Positions 26,351 through 34,600 of a DNA stretch of 64,000 nucleotides are shown here, in pieces. The position numbers and the translations under genes are program-made. The notes below the pieces were generated by a model, which saw nothing but the letters and a program-made list of their open reading frames with translations, was not told where the DNA came from and ran no database searches. This DNA comes from Pseudomonas sp. MWU16-30317 (GTDB lineage: Bacteria; Pseudomonadota; Gammaproteobacteria; Pseudomonadales; Pseudomonadaceae), in assembly GCF_020515695.1 (NCBI RefSeq), contig NZ_JAIWJA010000005.1, positions 434,001 to 498,000 on the forward strand. The letters run 5' to 3'. Positions within the stretch are counted from its first letter, which is position 1. The number at the start of each line of letters is the position of its first letter.

Positions 26351-26408
26351 GCCCGCTGCATGAGCGCGTACACTACTGCAAACGTCCTGTTCCTGAGGTG
26401 AACGAGCA

Positions 26409-26870
26409 ATGCCCATGATCCATAAACTTGCCGACGTCGCCAGTGCTTCCATCGGTGCCGGAACTCGCGTGTGGCAGTTCGCTGTCATTCTCGAGGGGGC
26501 CGTCATCGGCGAAAACTGCAACCTCTGCGCGCATACTTACGTAGAGAACGATGTGGTGATCGGTCACAACGTTACCCTCAAAAGTGGCGTCTACCTGTGG
26601 GCGGGGACACGTCTTGAGGACAATGTGTTCATCGGTCCGAACGCGACCTTCACCAACGATAGAATGCCGCGCTCGAAGGTGTACCCCGATGCTTTCGAAG
26701 GCATCACCGTGCGGACGGGGGCAAGCATCGGCGCCAACGCTACGTTGCTTCCAGGCATCACTGTCGGCCAGGGCGCGATGGTGGGCGCGGGGGCCGTGGT
26801 CACGCGGGATGTCCCAGACTACGCCGTCGTAGTCGGTAACCCGGCTAAAGTCACCCGGTATCTGAAGTAG
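26409..26870 (+). CDS. left-handed beta-helix (hexapeptide) acyltransferase
   Basis: A 153-residue protein composed of imperfect hexapeptide repeats (IGAGTRVWQFAVILEGAVIG, VVIGHNVTLKSGV, GASIGANATLLPGITVGQG) ending in VTRDVPDYAVVVGNPAKVTR. This is the WbbJ/FdtC-like group that acetylates amino or hydroxyl groups of nucleotide sugars. The start at 26409 has GAGGTGA seven bases upstream. It opens a plus-strand trio in the second glycan locus. No aminotransferase for an aminosugar other than DdhC is seen, so an O-acetylation is as likely as an N-acetylation. Confidence 0.85.
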   Translation: MPMIHKLADVASASIGAGTRVWQFAVILEGAVIGENCNLCAHTYVENDVVIGHNVTLKSGVYLWAGTRLEDNVFIGPNATFTNDRMPRSKVYPDAFEGITVRTGASIGANATLLPGITVGQGAMVGAGAVVTRDVPDYAVVVGNPAKVTRYLK

Positions 26871-27012
26871 GCTCAGTCAGCGATCCATGGCCTGGCGCCA
26901 ATCGACCGTTTAACTGCGCGTCGGTGGCGCGACCTGCCTGTTCAGAGCTGCTAGCATGATTAGCAATGAAGTCAGGATGCTGAATAGTTTTCTTCAGCCG
27001 CTAAGGAGTTTT

Positions 27013-28218
27013 ATGAGCAGGGCTGGCCAACGATCATCCAATGCCAAGTATTTGTGCCCTACCAAAAAAATGGCCTTTCTGCTGCATGAGCCAATGATGC
27101 TCAATCATTATGAAAGTGTCTGGCAGGCCTTGGGCAAGTCGCAGTTTTCTATCGTCCTGACGCAATATTTTTATCTGGATCAGAACGGTCAACAGAAAGA
27201 AGGCATCCCTGCATTTTTCAAGCATGTCCAAGCGCGAGGCTATCAGGTGCTTGATATAGAGCAGGTGATAGACAGCGGCATCAGGTTCGACTATTCCGTC
27301 AGTAATCATCCTATCTCGGGCGGTAGCAAGACTCGCAAACCCGAACAAAGACACGATCGCTACAAAAAGCTGTGGAATCGAATCCTCATCGCGTCCGGGC
27401 GTCGAGCCCGGTGGCATTACGGGGTAGATATCGACACGCTGCTACCCCTGCAAGTGGGCAGAAAGCAGATCCGCTACATGTACGGGGCCGATCTCAGCGA
27501 CGCCTGGAGTTTGATGGACTGGAACGAGATCTACGATATCTTCCTGTGCCATGGCGTGAATGACGAGCGGATCATAAAGGAGCGGTTTGCAGGTGAGGTA
27601 TTCGTCATGGGCTATCCGCGTTATGACGAGTATTTCGAGGCAGATCTTGATGTGGCCAGCATCAGCAAGGAGTTTGACCTGACTCCAGGCAAAAAGACCT
27701 TGCTGTGGATGCCGACATTGGGAGGCGAAAGCTCTTCCATCCCGGTGTATGCGCAAGCGATCGCGCGATTGCACGACCAGGTCAATATCATCGTCAGGCC
27801 TCACCCGCTCTCGTTCGTGCAGGAGCGGGAATACATTGCGGCACTACAAGCCTGCGATTTTAAAATCGATCGTACCTCGACCCGTAATATGAATCAGCTG
27901 TATGGCGCTGCGGATCTGGTGCTGGCTGACTACGGCGGCACACCGTTCTCTGCGGTGTTCCTGGGCAAGAATACGGTGCTGCTGGATGTGCCAGGAGGAG
28001 ACGAATCGCCGATGAATGTTGGCTCTTCGGTGCTCGAACTGAAAAAATCGCTGCCGGTGTATACGCCCGATACTGTCGAGCAGTTGCCCCAGGCGCTGTC
28101 TTCGCCAGCATTTATGCAACGTAACGACGCTGCAATCGAACACCTCTTTCAACAGTACTTTGGCTCGCCCCGAGGTCGTAACGCCGCCCGGGTTGCCAAG
28201 TATCTTGAATCACTTTGA
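27013..28218 (+). CDS. CDP-glycerol glycerophosphotransferase-like (TagB/TagF family) enzyme
   Basis: A 401-residue GT-B-fold protein. LLWMPTLGGESSSIPVYAQA, NIIVRPHPLSF and AADLVLADYGGTPFSAVFLG match the glycerophosphotransferase domain of the TagB/TagF family, including its HP and D..G pattern. The ATG at 27013 is chosen because AAGGAG stands six bases before it; an ATG at 26956 would add 19 residues without a good site. In Gram-negative bacteria such proteins attach polyol phosphates or sugars to surface glycans. The neighbouring kinase-methyltransferase and CDP-sugar genes suggest it acts on the same polymer. The donor is unknown. Confidence 0.78.
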   Translation: MSRAGQRSSNAKYLCPTKKMAFLLHEPMMLNHYESVWQALGKSQFSIVLTQYFYLDQNGQQKEGIPAFFKHVQARGYQVLDIEQVIDSGIRFDYSVSNHPISGGSKTRKPEQRHDRYKKLWNRILIASGRRARWHYGVDIDTLLPLQVGRKQIRYMYGADLSDAWSLMDWNEIYDIFLCHGVNDERIIKERFAGEVFVMGYPRYDEYFEADLDVASISKEFDLTPGKKTLLWMPTLGGESSSIPVYAQAIARLHDQVNIIVRPHPLSFVQEREYIAALQACDFKIDRTSTRNMNQLYGAADLVLADYGGTPFSAVFLGKNTVLLDVPGGDESPMNVGSSVLELKKSLPVYTPDTVEQLPQALSSPAFMQRNDAAIEHLFQQYFGSPRGRNAARVAKYLESL

Positions 28219-28245
28219 ACCGCTGTTTTTGAACGGGCCTGAAAA

Positions 28246-29442
28246 ATGAGTAGTGAGCTGATGCAAACCGGCGGACTGATCTGGATCACTGGCTACTCCG
28301 GTGCTGGCAAGACGACGGTTGCGCAAATCGTCAGTCAGGCGCTCAGAGAGGAGGGGCTACCTGTGTTGTTGCTGGATGGCGACGACTTGCGCAGCATCCT
28401 CGGTGAAAAATTCGGCCATGAGCTGGATGAGCGTAAACGCTTGGCCTATGTCTATTCGAGGCTGTGCAAGCGCGTCAGCGAAAACGGCATTACCGTGGTC
28501 ATCGCGACCGTCGCGATGTTCGAGTCGGTGCGTGTGGAAAACCGTTTATCCAATGATCTCTACGTCGAAGCCTACCTCGACGTGCCACTGGATATCAGGG
28601 CCGAGCGCGACCCCAAAGGCATCTACCGTGCCCAGGCCAAGCAGAACATATCGCCCACGCCCGCTGGATTTGAAGAGCCCGAAAACCCTGATCTCATCCT
28701 CAAGAATTATGGTGACACGACCCCGCAAATGGCGGCGGGCGAAATCGTTCGGCATTTTCGGCAGGCGGTGCAGCTTCGCCAGCGCAAGCAAATACCCGTG
28801 CCGGCCGTTTATCAGGACAGGGCCAGGTATTGGGATGCCTACTATCAAAAGCGCGGCGCACCGATCCCGCCGTCTTCGTTCGCGATTTTTTGTGCTGAAA
28901 ACTTTTTCAGTGATAACTGCCACGTATTGGAGTTTGGCTGCGGGAACGGTCGAGATACGTTTTATTTCTCGAAGAAATATCAAGTCACCGGCATTGATCA
29001 GTCCGCAGTTGCTATCAACATCAACAGGCAGCGCGCCAAAGACGAACAGATCCTGAATATAGACTTCGTCGATGGTGACTTTGCTGGCGTGGTGGGCGGT
29101 CTACCGGAAGTCGTCGATGCGGTCTATGGGCGATTCGTGATACATGCCATATCGCTCGACGACGAGGGCAAAGTGCTAGGTCATGCCCATAAAATACTGA
29201 AAGCAGGAGGCAAGCTTTATCTGGAGTTCCGCACCGATAAGGACAGCCTGATGCAGGAAGGGACCGAGGTGGGTGAGAATGAGCGGGTAACTGACCACTA
29301 CCGGCGCTTCATCAATGTTGGGGAGTTTTGCAAACGTCTTTTGGCAATCGGATTCACGGTTGACTATTGCATCGAGCGTGATGGACTGGCCAAGCACGGT
29401 GACGATGATCCGATAGTCGCTCGGGTCATTGCTCGCAAGTAG
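28246..29442 (+). CDS. fused APS-kinase-like kinase and SAM-dependent methyltransferase
   Basis: A 398-residue two-domain protein. Residues 1-185 resemble adenylylsulfate kinase: P-loop TGYSGAGKTT (near residue 17), LLDGDDLRSILGE and ERDPKGIYR with EEPENPDLILKNYG. The CysC segment that holds the ISPFR-type motif instead reads IATVAMFESVR, so APS is probably not the substrate. Residues 200-398 form a class I methyltransferase with HVLEFGCGNGRDTFYFSK. A short linker (about RQRKQIPVPAVYQDRARYWD) joins them. It is the last of the plus-strand trio. By analogy of logic, not homology, with the kinase-methyltransferase WbdD, it could phosphorylate and methylate a glycan end or a precursor; this is inference. 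Confidence 0.8.
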   Translation: MSSELMQTGGLIWITGYSGAGKTTVAQIVSQALREEGLPVLLLDGDDLRSILGEKFGHELDERKRLAYVYSRLCKRVSENGITVVIATVAMFESVRVENRLSNDLYVEAYLDVPLDIRAERDPKGIYRAQAKQNISPTPAGFEEPENPDLILKNYGDTTPQMAAGEIVRHFRQAVQLRQRKQIPVPAVYQDRARYWDAYYQKRGAPIPPSSFAIFCAENFFSDNCHVLEFGCGNGRDTFYFSKKYQVTGIDQSAVAININRQRAKDEQILNIDFVDGDFAGVVGGLPEVVDAVYGRFVIHAISLDDEGKVLGHAHKILKAGGKLYLEFRTDKDSLMQEGTEVGENERVTDHYRRFINVGEFCKRLLAIGFTVDYCIERDGLAKHGDDDPIVARVIARK

Positions 29443-29450
29443 CGCCGATG

Positions 29451-29477
29451 AGGGGGCGGCGGAGAGCGCAGCCCCCT
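29451..29477. terminator. hairpin between convergent genes
   Basis: AGGGGGC at 29451-29457 and GCCCCCT at 29471-29477 form a seven-base-pair GC stem around a 13-base loop between the converging kinase-methyltransferase and thiamine-diphosphate enzyme genes. There is no clear T run on either side, so it is at best a weak bidirectional terminator. Confidence 0.45.
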
Positions 29478-29487
29478 AGGGATGAAG

Positions 29488-31272
29488 TTACAAGAACCTT
29501 CCTACCTGCGCTAATACCGCCTCATCCAATTCCGGCGTCATCTGATGCAATGGATTCGACGCCATCCCGGTCGCGGTCACCCGGCTGGTAATCTTCGGAA
29601 AGTACGTCTGCTCCGGGTCCATCTTGACGATAAAGGCTACGGGCCCCGTGCTCTCGAGTTGTGGGCCAAAGTCTGCCGATTCCGCAAACCCAGGCTCGAC
29701 CCGCACCACCGGGATCCCGTAAGCCGCAAACAACGCCGCCCAGTTCGGCAGGCCCAGGCCTGTCTCTAAGTCGCATCCCACATAGCGCCCACCAAAATAG
29801 CTGCGTTGTGTCGAACGAATCGAGGCGTAGCCCGAGTCGTCGAAAATAAAGATCTTCACGTTCAAGCGGTTGATGCCAACGGTGCCGATTTCCTGCAGGT
29901 TTTGGGCGAAACCGCCATCGCCTTCCACCAGTATCACCCGGCGCTCGGGGTTGGCGAACGCCGCGCCGATGGCACCGCTCAGGCCGTAACCCATGGATGC
30001 CAGGCCCTTGTTGGTGACCACCCGTTGCCCGGCTTTCTGGGCGAACACCTGCATCATCACCGTGAACGCGCCGCCGCTGCTGCACGGGACGATCACGTCA
30101 TCGTTCCTGAGCAAGGTCGACACGTGTTCGACCAGCTTGAACGGCGACTGGTAGCCCTCATGGGTGGTGTTCTCTTCGACCAGCGGCACTGTTGCTTGTA
30201 CCTGACGGCAGTAGCTGTGCCAGTCACTCCACTGGCCCTCGATTTTGCCGGCCAGGGACTTTAGCCATGGGTTGACGTCGGCGCAGATCGGCAGGTCGAC
30301 GCGTGGGTGACCCTTGGTCAGCTCGGCGACGTCGATATCGACCTGCACCACCTTGCCGCCGCGGCCGAACTCCTGCCAGTTGAAGCCGGTTTGCTGCAGG
30401 CCCAGGCGCGTGCCCAAGGCAATCACCAGGTCAGCCTGTTGCAGCAGCAAGTTGGCGTAGCGTTGGCCCCAGGTATTAGGCCGGCCGAAGTAGCAGGGGT
30501 GGTCTGCGGGGACGCGGTCCAGGCCGTTCCAGGTGGTGAACAGCGGCAATGAATAGCGCTCGGCGACGTCTGTCAGCGCGGCGGCAGCTTCACGGCTGAC
30601 ACCTCCACCGATCAGCACGGCCGGGCGTTGTGCATCGCCAAGCAGGGCGAGCACTTGGTCCAGCGAGTTGGCGGCGCTGCGCACCCCGGGCGGTATGGGC
30701 AGGTCCTTGCCGGTGATGGCGCTGGCGGCGGTGGTGGGTAGCTCTTCGGCGCTCATCAGTCGGCCTTGCACGTCCAGTGGAAGTTCGATGAACACCGGGC
30801 CAGGGCGGCCGCGCTCGGTAGCGCTGCACAGGGCCAGGAAGGCCTCGCGCGACACTTGGCTGTCCAGGCGTTCGGCGGCCACGGTGACGGGGCGAGCGAT
30901 GGCGACGCCGTCGATTTCCTGGATGCCGCGTTGGCGCAGGTGGCCGTGGCTGAGGTCGGCGGTCTTGACCTGGCCGCCGAGTACCAGCAGTTCGCGGCTT
31001 TCGAGATAGGCGCCGGCCAGCGCGGTGACGATGTTGGTGAGGCCCGGGCCGGCGGTGACCAGCGCCAGTGCCTTGCTGCCGTCCGCCGAGGTGGCGTTGA
31101 AGTATTCAGCGGCAATGCCGGCTGCGACTTCGTGCACCGTAGGGATGCAGGTCAGGTGGTGGCTGAGGCTTTCGAGCAGGTGCATGATGTTGCCACCCGC
31201 GACGAAGAAGCAGTGGGTGTAGCCGGCTTCGGCCAGCCAGCCGCTGACCCAGTCACTGTACTTTTTCTGCAT
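29488..31272 (-). CDS. thiamine-diphosphate enzyme, YerE-like (acetolactate synthase superfamily)
   Basis: A 594-residue enzyme with the three domains of the acetolactate synthase superfamily. The N-terminal catalytic glutamate is in PTVHEVAAGIAAEYF and the cofactor motif is VEGDGGFAQNLQEIG ending at FIFDDSGY. The ATG at 31272 has GGGAGAC five bases upstream. It is the last gene of an operon with ddhA, ddhB and ddhC; in the yersiniose pathway the equivalent enzyme YerE adds a two-carbon unit from pyruvate to C4 of the CDP-3,6-dideoxy-4-keto sugar. That assignment rests on context; a plain acetolactate synthase is less likely because no regulatory subunit gene is present. Confidence 0.8.
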   Translation of the reverse strand: MQKKYSDWVSGWLAEAGYTHCFFVAGGNIMHLLESLSHHLTCIPTVHEVAAGIAAEYFNATSADGSKALALVTAGPGLTNIVTALAGAYLESRELLVLGGQVKTADLSHGHLRQRGIQEIDGVAIARPVTVAAERLDSQVSREAFLALCSATERGRPGPVFIELPLDVQGRLMSAEELPTTAASAITGKDLPIPPGVRSAANSLDQVLALLGDAQRPAVLIGGGVSREAAAALTDVAERYSLPLFTTWNGLDRVPADHPCYFGRPNTWGQRYANLLLQQADLVIALGTRLGLQQTGFNWQEFGRGGKVVQVDIDVAELTKGHPRVDLPICADVNPWLKSLAGKIEGQWSDWHSYCRQVQATVPLVEENTTHEGYQSPFKLVEHVSTLLRNDDVIVPCSSGGAFTVMMQVFAQKAGQRVVTNKGLASMGYGLSGAIGAAFANPERRVILVEGDGGFAQNLQEIGTVGINRLNVKIFIFDDSGYASIRSTQRSYFGGRYVGCDLETGLGLPNWAALFAAYGIPVVRVEPGFAESADFGPQLESTGPVAFIVKMDPEQTYFPKITSRVTATGMASNPLHQMTPELDEAVLAQVGRFL

Positions 31273-31350
31273 GATGTCTCCCGATACTATTTTTGTCGGT
31301 TGTGGCACGAATGGCCGGGCCCTGTTAGCGGTGCCCGGCGGGCGTCAAGG

Positions 31351-32691
31351 CTATTGGATGCCGAAGAAGGTTTCGATGCGCTCGACCACGTAGTCGAGCA
31401 TCTCGGGAGTCAGGCCTGGCCATACGCCGACCCAGAACGTCTGGTTCATGATCCGATCGGTGTTGGTCAAAGTGCCCGACACGCGATATTCACGGCCGAT
31501 CATGTACGGCTGGCGCAGCAGGTTGCCGGCGAACAGCAGGCGCGTGCCGACCTTGTGGTCGTCGAGGTAGGTCAGCAAGTCGAGACGGGTGAACGCGGTC
31601 CCTTCCTTGAGGCTGATCGGGAACCCGAACCAGGAGGGATCGCTGCCTTCGGTGGCCTCTGGCAGGACCAGAAACTCCTGGCAACGCGCCAGCTTTTCCT
31701 TGAGGTAGGCGAAGTTGCGTTTGCGGGCCTCGATGAAGGACGGCAGCTTGTCCATCTGAGCCAGGGCGCAAGCGGCTTGCATGTCGGTGATCTTGAGGTT
31801 GTAGCCCAGGTGCGAGTAGGTGTACTTGTGGTCGTAGCCGTACGGCAGGTCGCCCAGCTGCCAGCAGAAACGCTTCTTGCAAGTGTTGTCCTCACCGGGC
31901 GGGCAGAAGCACGAGCGACCCCAGTCGCGGATCGATTCGACGGCCAGGCGCAGTTTGGACTTGTTGGTGAACACCGCGCCGCCTTCACCCATGGTGATGT
32001 GGTGCGCAGGATAGAAGCTCAGGGTGCCGATGTCGCCGAAGGTGCCGACCAGCTTGCCGTCGTAGGTGGAACCCAGCGCGTCGCAGCAGTCTTCGACCAG
32101 CCACAGCTTGTGCTTGTCGCACAGCTCACGGATCTTGCGCAGGTTGAACGGGTTACCCAGGGTGTGGGCCAGCATGATCGCCTTGGTTTTTGGCGAAATG
32201 GCGGCTTCGATCAAATCCGGGTCGATGTTGTAGGTGGTCGGGTCGACATCGACGAACACCGGGATCGCGCCGTTCTGGATGATCGGGTTGACGGTGGTCG
32301 GGAAGCCCGCCGCTACGCCGATCACTTCGTCACCGGGCTTGATGGCGCGGGCGCCTAAAGTCGGCGAGGTCAGTGCGGTGAACGCCAGCAAGTTGGCCGA
32401 AGAGCCCGAGTTGGTGGTCAGTACGTGCTTGACGCCGAGGAACGTGCTCAAGCGTTTTTCGAACTCGGCGTTGAAGCGGCCGGTGGTCAGCCAGCCATCC
32501 AGCGAGGCCTGGATCATCAGGCCGACTTCGGCGCCATCGATGACCTTGCCAGACGGCGGAATCGCGGTCACGCCGGGCACGAATTCGCGGCGCGCGAAGG
32601 CGGTCTTGGCGTATTGCTGGGCCAGCTCGTCGATCTGTGTTCTGAGTTCGTCTTGGGTCATCATCAGGCGATCCGCATTCGTTGTGGTCAT
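31351..32691 (-). CDS. ddhC: CDP-4-keto-6-deoxy-D-glucose 3-dehydrase (E1)
   Basis: A 446-residue PMP enzyme of the DegT/RfbH group that removes the C3 hydroxyl of CDP-4-keto-6-deoxyglucose. TTNSGSSANLLAF and VEDCCDALGS are family stretches. Where aminotransferases have the PLP lysine, this has FYPAHHITMGEGG with histidine, the signature of the dehydrase. SCFCPPGEDNTCKKRFC supplies the cysteines for its 2Fe-2S cluster. The ATG at 32691 overlaps the ddhB stop by ATGA. The partner reductase ddhD (E3) is not in the window. Confidence 0.93.
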   Translation of the reverse strand: MTTTNADRLMMTQDELRTQIDELAQQYAKTAFARREFVPGVTAIPPSGKVIDGAEVGLMIQASLDGWLTTGRFNAEFEKRLSTFLGVKHVLTTNSGSSANLLAFTALTSPTLGARAIKPGDEVIGVAAGFPTTVNPIIQNGAIPVFVDVDPTTYNIDPDLIEAAISPKTKAIMLAHTLGNPFNLRKIRELCDKHKLWLVEDCCDALGSTYDGKLVGTFGDIGTLSFYPAHHITMGEGGAVFTNKSKLRLAVESIRDWGRSCFCPPGEDNTCKKRFCWQLGDLPYGYDHKYTYSHLGYNLKITDMQAACALAQMDKLPSFIEARKRNFAYLKEKLARCQEFLVLPEATEGSDPSWFGFPISLKEGTAFTRLDLLTYLDDHKVGTRLLFAGNLLRQPYMIGREYRVSGTLTNTDRIMNQTFWVGVWPGLTPEMLDYVVERIETFFGIQ

Positions 32692-33764
32692 GCTTGGCAA
32701 AAGCGTGAAATTTGCTCGGTGCACACGTGGCGCATGTCGCTGCCGGCCAGGTACGACCGGTGCCAGGCGACGACTTCGTCCAGGGCACGGGCGAGGGACC
32801 AGCGGGGCGTCCACGCCAGCTCTGCACGAGCTTTGGAGCAATCGAGTTTCAGGTAATGAGCTTCGTGCGGGGCGGCGGCGTTGGCTTCGACACGCACCTG
32901 CGCGCCATCGGCCCAAGACTGCGCCATGCGTTCGGCAATCCATGCCACCGGCTGCGCGTCGGCGTCGGCAGGGCCGAAGTTCCAGCCCTCGGCAAAAGCC
33001 GCGCCGTCGATGAACAGGCGTTGAGCCAGCAGCAGGTACCCAGACAACGGTTCCAGCACATGCTGCCAGGGGCGCACGGCGCCGGGATTGCGGATGACCG
33101 CGGCGCGCCCCTGCTCGAAGGCACGCAGCAGGTCGGGTACCAACCGGTCAGCAGCCCAGTCACCGCCGCCGATCACGTTGCCGGCACGGCCACTGCCCAC
33201 CGCCACACCGTGCTCGGCATGGCGTGCCGGGTTGAAATACGAGTTGCGGTAGGCCGCAGTGACCAGCTCGGTGCAGCCCTTGCTGGCGCTATAGGGGTCG
33301 TACCCGCCCATGGCTTCGTTCTCGCGGTAGCCCCAGGGCCACTCGCGGTTGTCATAGCATTTGTCGGAGCTGACGATCACACAGGCGCGCACGCCGCCTA
33401 CCTGGCGCACGGCCTCAAGCAGATGCACTGTGCCCATCACGTTGGTAGAGAAGGTCTCGATCGGGGCGTCGTACGAATAGCGCACCAGCGGCTGCGCGGC
33501 CAGGTGCAGGACGATGTCCGGCCGGGCCTGTTGGAGGGCTGCGGTCAGCGCCGTCAGATCGCGGATATCACCGATCAACGAGGACATGCCGGTCGCCACC
33601 GAGGCGACTTCGAACAGGTTCGGCGTGGTCTGCGGGGCGAGGGCGAACCCGGTGACCTGGGCGCCCATTTGCTGCAACCAGAGCGCCAGCCAGCCGCCCT
33701 TGAAGCCGGTGTGCCCGGTCAGGAAAACTTTTTTGCCGTGCCAGAACGCGGGCTCGATCACCAT
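32688..33764 (-). CDS. ddhB: CDP-glucose 4,6-dehydratase
   Basis: A 358-residue extended SDR making CDP-4-keto-6-deoxy-D-glucose. VFLTGHTGFKGGWLALWLQQ is the family start, AAQPLVRYSYDAPIETFSTN and the YSASKGCTE motif follow, and RAGNVIGGGDWAADRLVPD is characteristic. The ATG at 33764 is preferred; a GTG at 33794 would add ten residues that reach back into ddhA coding sequence. It overlaps ddhA by seven bases and ddhC by four. Confidence 0.94.
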   Translation of the reverse strand: MVIEPAFWHGKKVFLTGHTGFKGGWLALWLQQMGAQVTGFALAPQTTPNLFEVASVATGMSSLIGDIRDLTALTAALQQARPDIVLHLAAQPLVRYSYDAPIETFSTNVMGTVHLLEAVRQVGGVRACVIVSSDKCYDNREWPWGYRENEAMGGYDPYSASKGCTELVTAAYRNSYFNPARHAEHGVAVGSGRAGNVIGGGDWAADRLVPDLLRAFEQGRAAVIRNPGAVRPWQHVLEPLSGYLLLAQRLFIDGAAFAEGWNFGPADADAQPVAWIAERMAQSWADGAQVRVEANAAAPHEAHYLKLDCSKARAELAWTPRWSLARALDEVVAWHRSYLAGSDMRHVCTEQISRFCQA

Positions 33765-34528
33765 ACTTTCCACGGTGCCAGGTTGCGTTCCCACAAATCC
33801 TCCAGCTGTTGTTTTTCCCGCAGGGTGTCCATCGGCTGCCAGAAGCCGGCGTGTTCGTAGGCCATCAGGTCGCCTTCGCGCGCGAGTGTCTGCAGCGGCT
33901 CGGCTTCCCAGATGGTGTCGTCGCCCTCGATCAAGTCCAGCACTTCAGGTTTGAGGACGAAATAGCCGCCGTTGATCCATGCATCGTCGCCATGGGGTTT
34001 TTCCCGGAAGCTGTCGACGCGCTGCTTGCGAATGTTCAATGCGCCGAAGCGTCCCGGTGGCTGGGTGGCCGTGACCGTGGCGCGTTTACCATGGGCCTTG
34101 TGAAAGGCGATCAAGCTACCGATATCGACGTTGGAGACGCCATCGCCATAGGTGAAGCAGAAGTCTTCATCGGGCTCCAGGTATTTACGCACACGGCGCA
34201 GTCGGCCGCCGGTCTGCGAGTCGGCACCCGTATCCACCAGCGTCACGCGCCACGGTTCGGCGCTGTTCTGATGAACCTTCATCTCGTTGTTGGCCATGTC
34301 GAAGGTGACGTCCGACATATGCAGGAAATAGTTGGCGAAATACTCTTTGATGACATAGCCCTTGTAGCCCAGGCAGATCACGAAATCGTTCACACCGAAG
34401 TGAGAATAGGTTTTCATGATGTGCCAAAGGATAGGCCGGCCGCCGATCTCGACCATGGGTTTGGGCCGGATGCTTGTCTCTTCGCTCAAACGGCTCCCTA
34501 GCCCACCCGCCAGGATCACTGCTTTCAT
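33758..34528 (-). CDS. ddhA: glucose-1-phosphate cytidylyltransferase
   Basis: A 256-residue nucleotidyltransferase forming CDP-glucose from CTP and glucose-1-phosphate. MKAVILAGGLGSRLSEETSI with RPKPMVEIGG is the canonical start, CFTYGDGVSNVDI and EKPHGDDAWINGGYFVL follow. The ATG at 34528 (GGGAGC six bases upstream) gives the usual family length; a longer form from 34546 is possible. It commits glucose-1-phosphate to the CDP-sugar branch carried out by the next three genes. Confidence 0.94.
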   Translation of the reverse strand: MKAVILAGGLGSRLSEETSIRPKPMVEIGGRPILWHIMKTYSHFGVNDFVICLGYKGYVIKEYFANYFLHMSDVTFDMANNEMKVHQNSAEPWRVTLVDTGADSQTGGRLRRVRKYLEPDEDFCFTYGDGVSNVDIGSLIAFHKAHGKRATVTATQPPGRFGALNIRKQRVDSFREKPHGDDAWINGGYFVLKPEVLDLIEGDDTIWEAEPLQTLAREGDLMAYEHAGFWQPMDTLREKQQLEDLWERNLAPWKVW

Positions 34529-34600
34529 CGTACGCTCCCGCGTCATGTCAAAAAAATTACGTCGCAGCGGGAGGTATGCGCAAGTCGTGCCAGAGAACGG

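Noticed and set aside
28246..29442. Simple CysC (sulfate assimilation) annotation
   Set aside because: The CysC ISPFR-type motif is missing, a methyltransferase is fused on, and no other cys genes are near.
29488..31272. Ordinary acetolactate synthase IlvB
   Set aside because: No ilvH/ilvC next to it, and it is embedded in a CDP-deoxysugar operon.
30766..32358. Long open frame (530 codons) on the plus strand opposite the thiamine-diphosphate enzyme and ddhC
   Set aside because: Antisense to two well-recognised enzymes; no family likeness; explained by high GC third positions.
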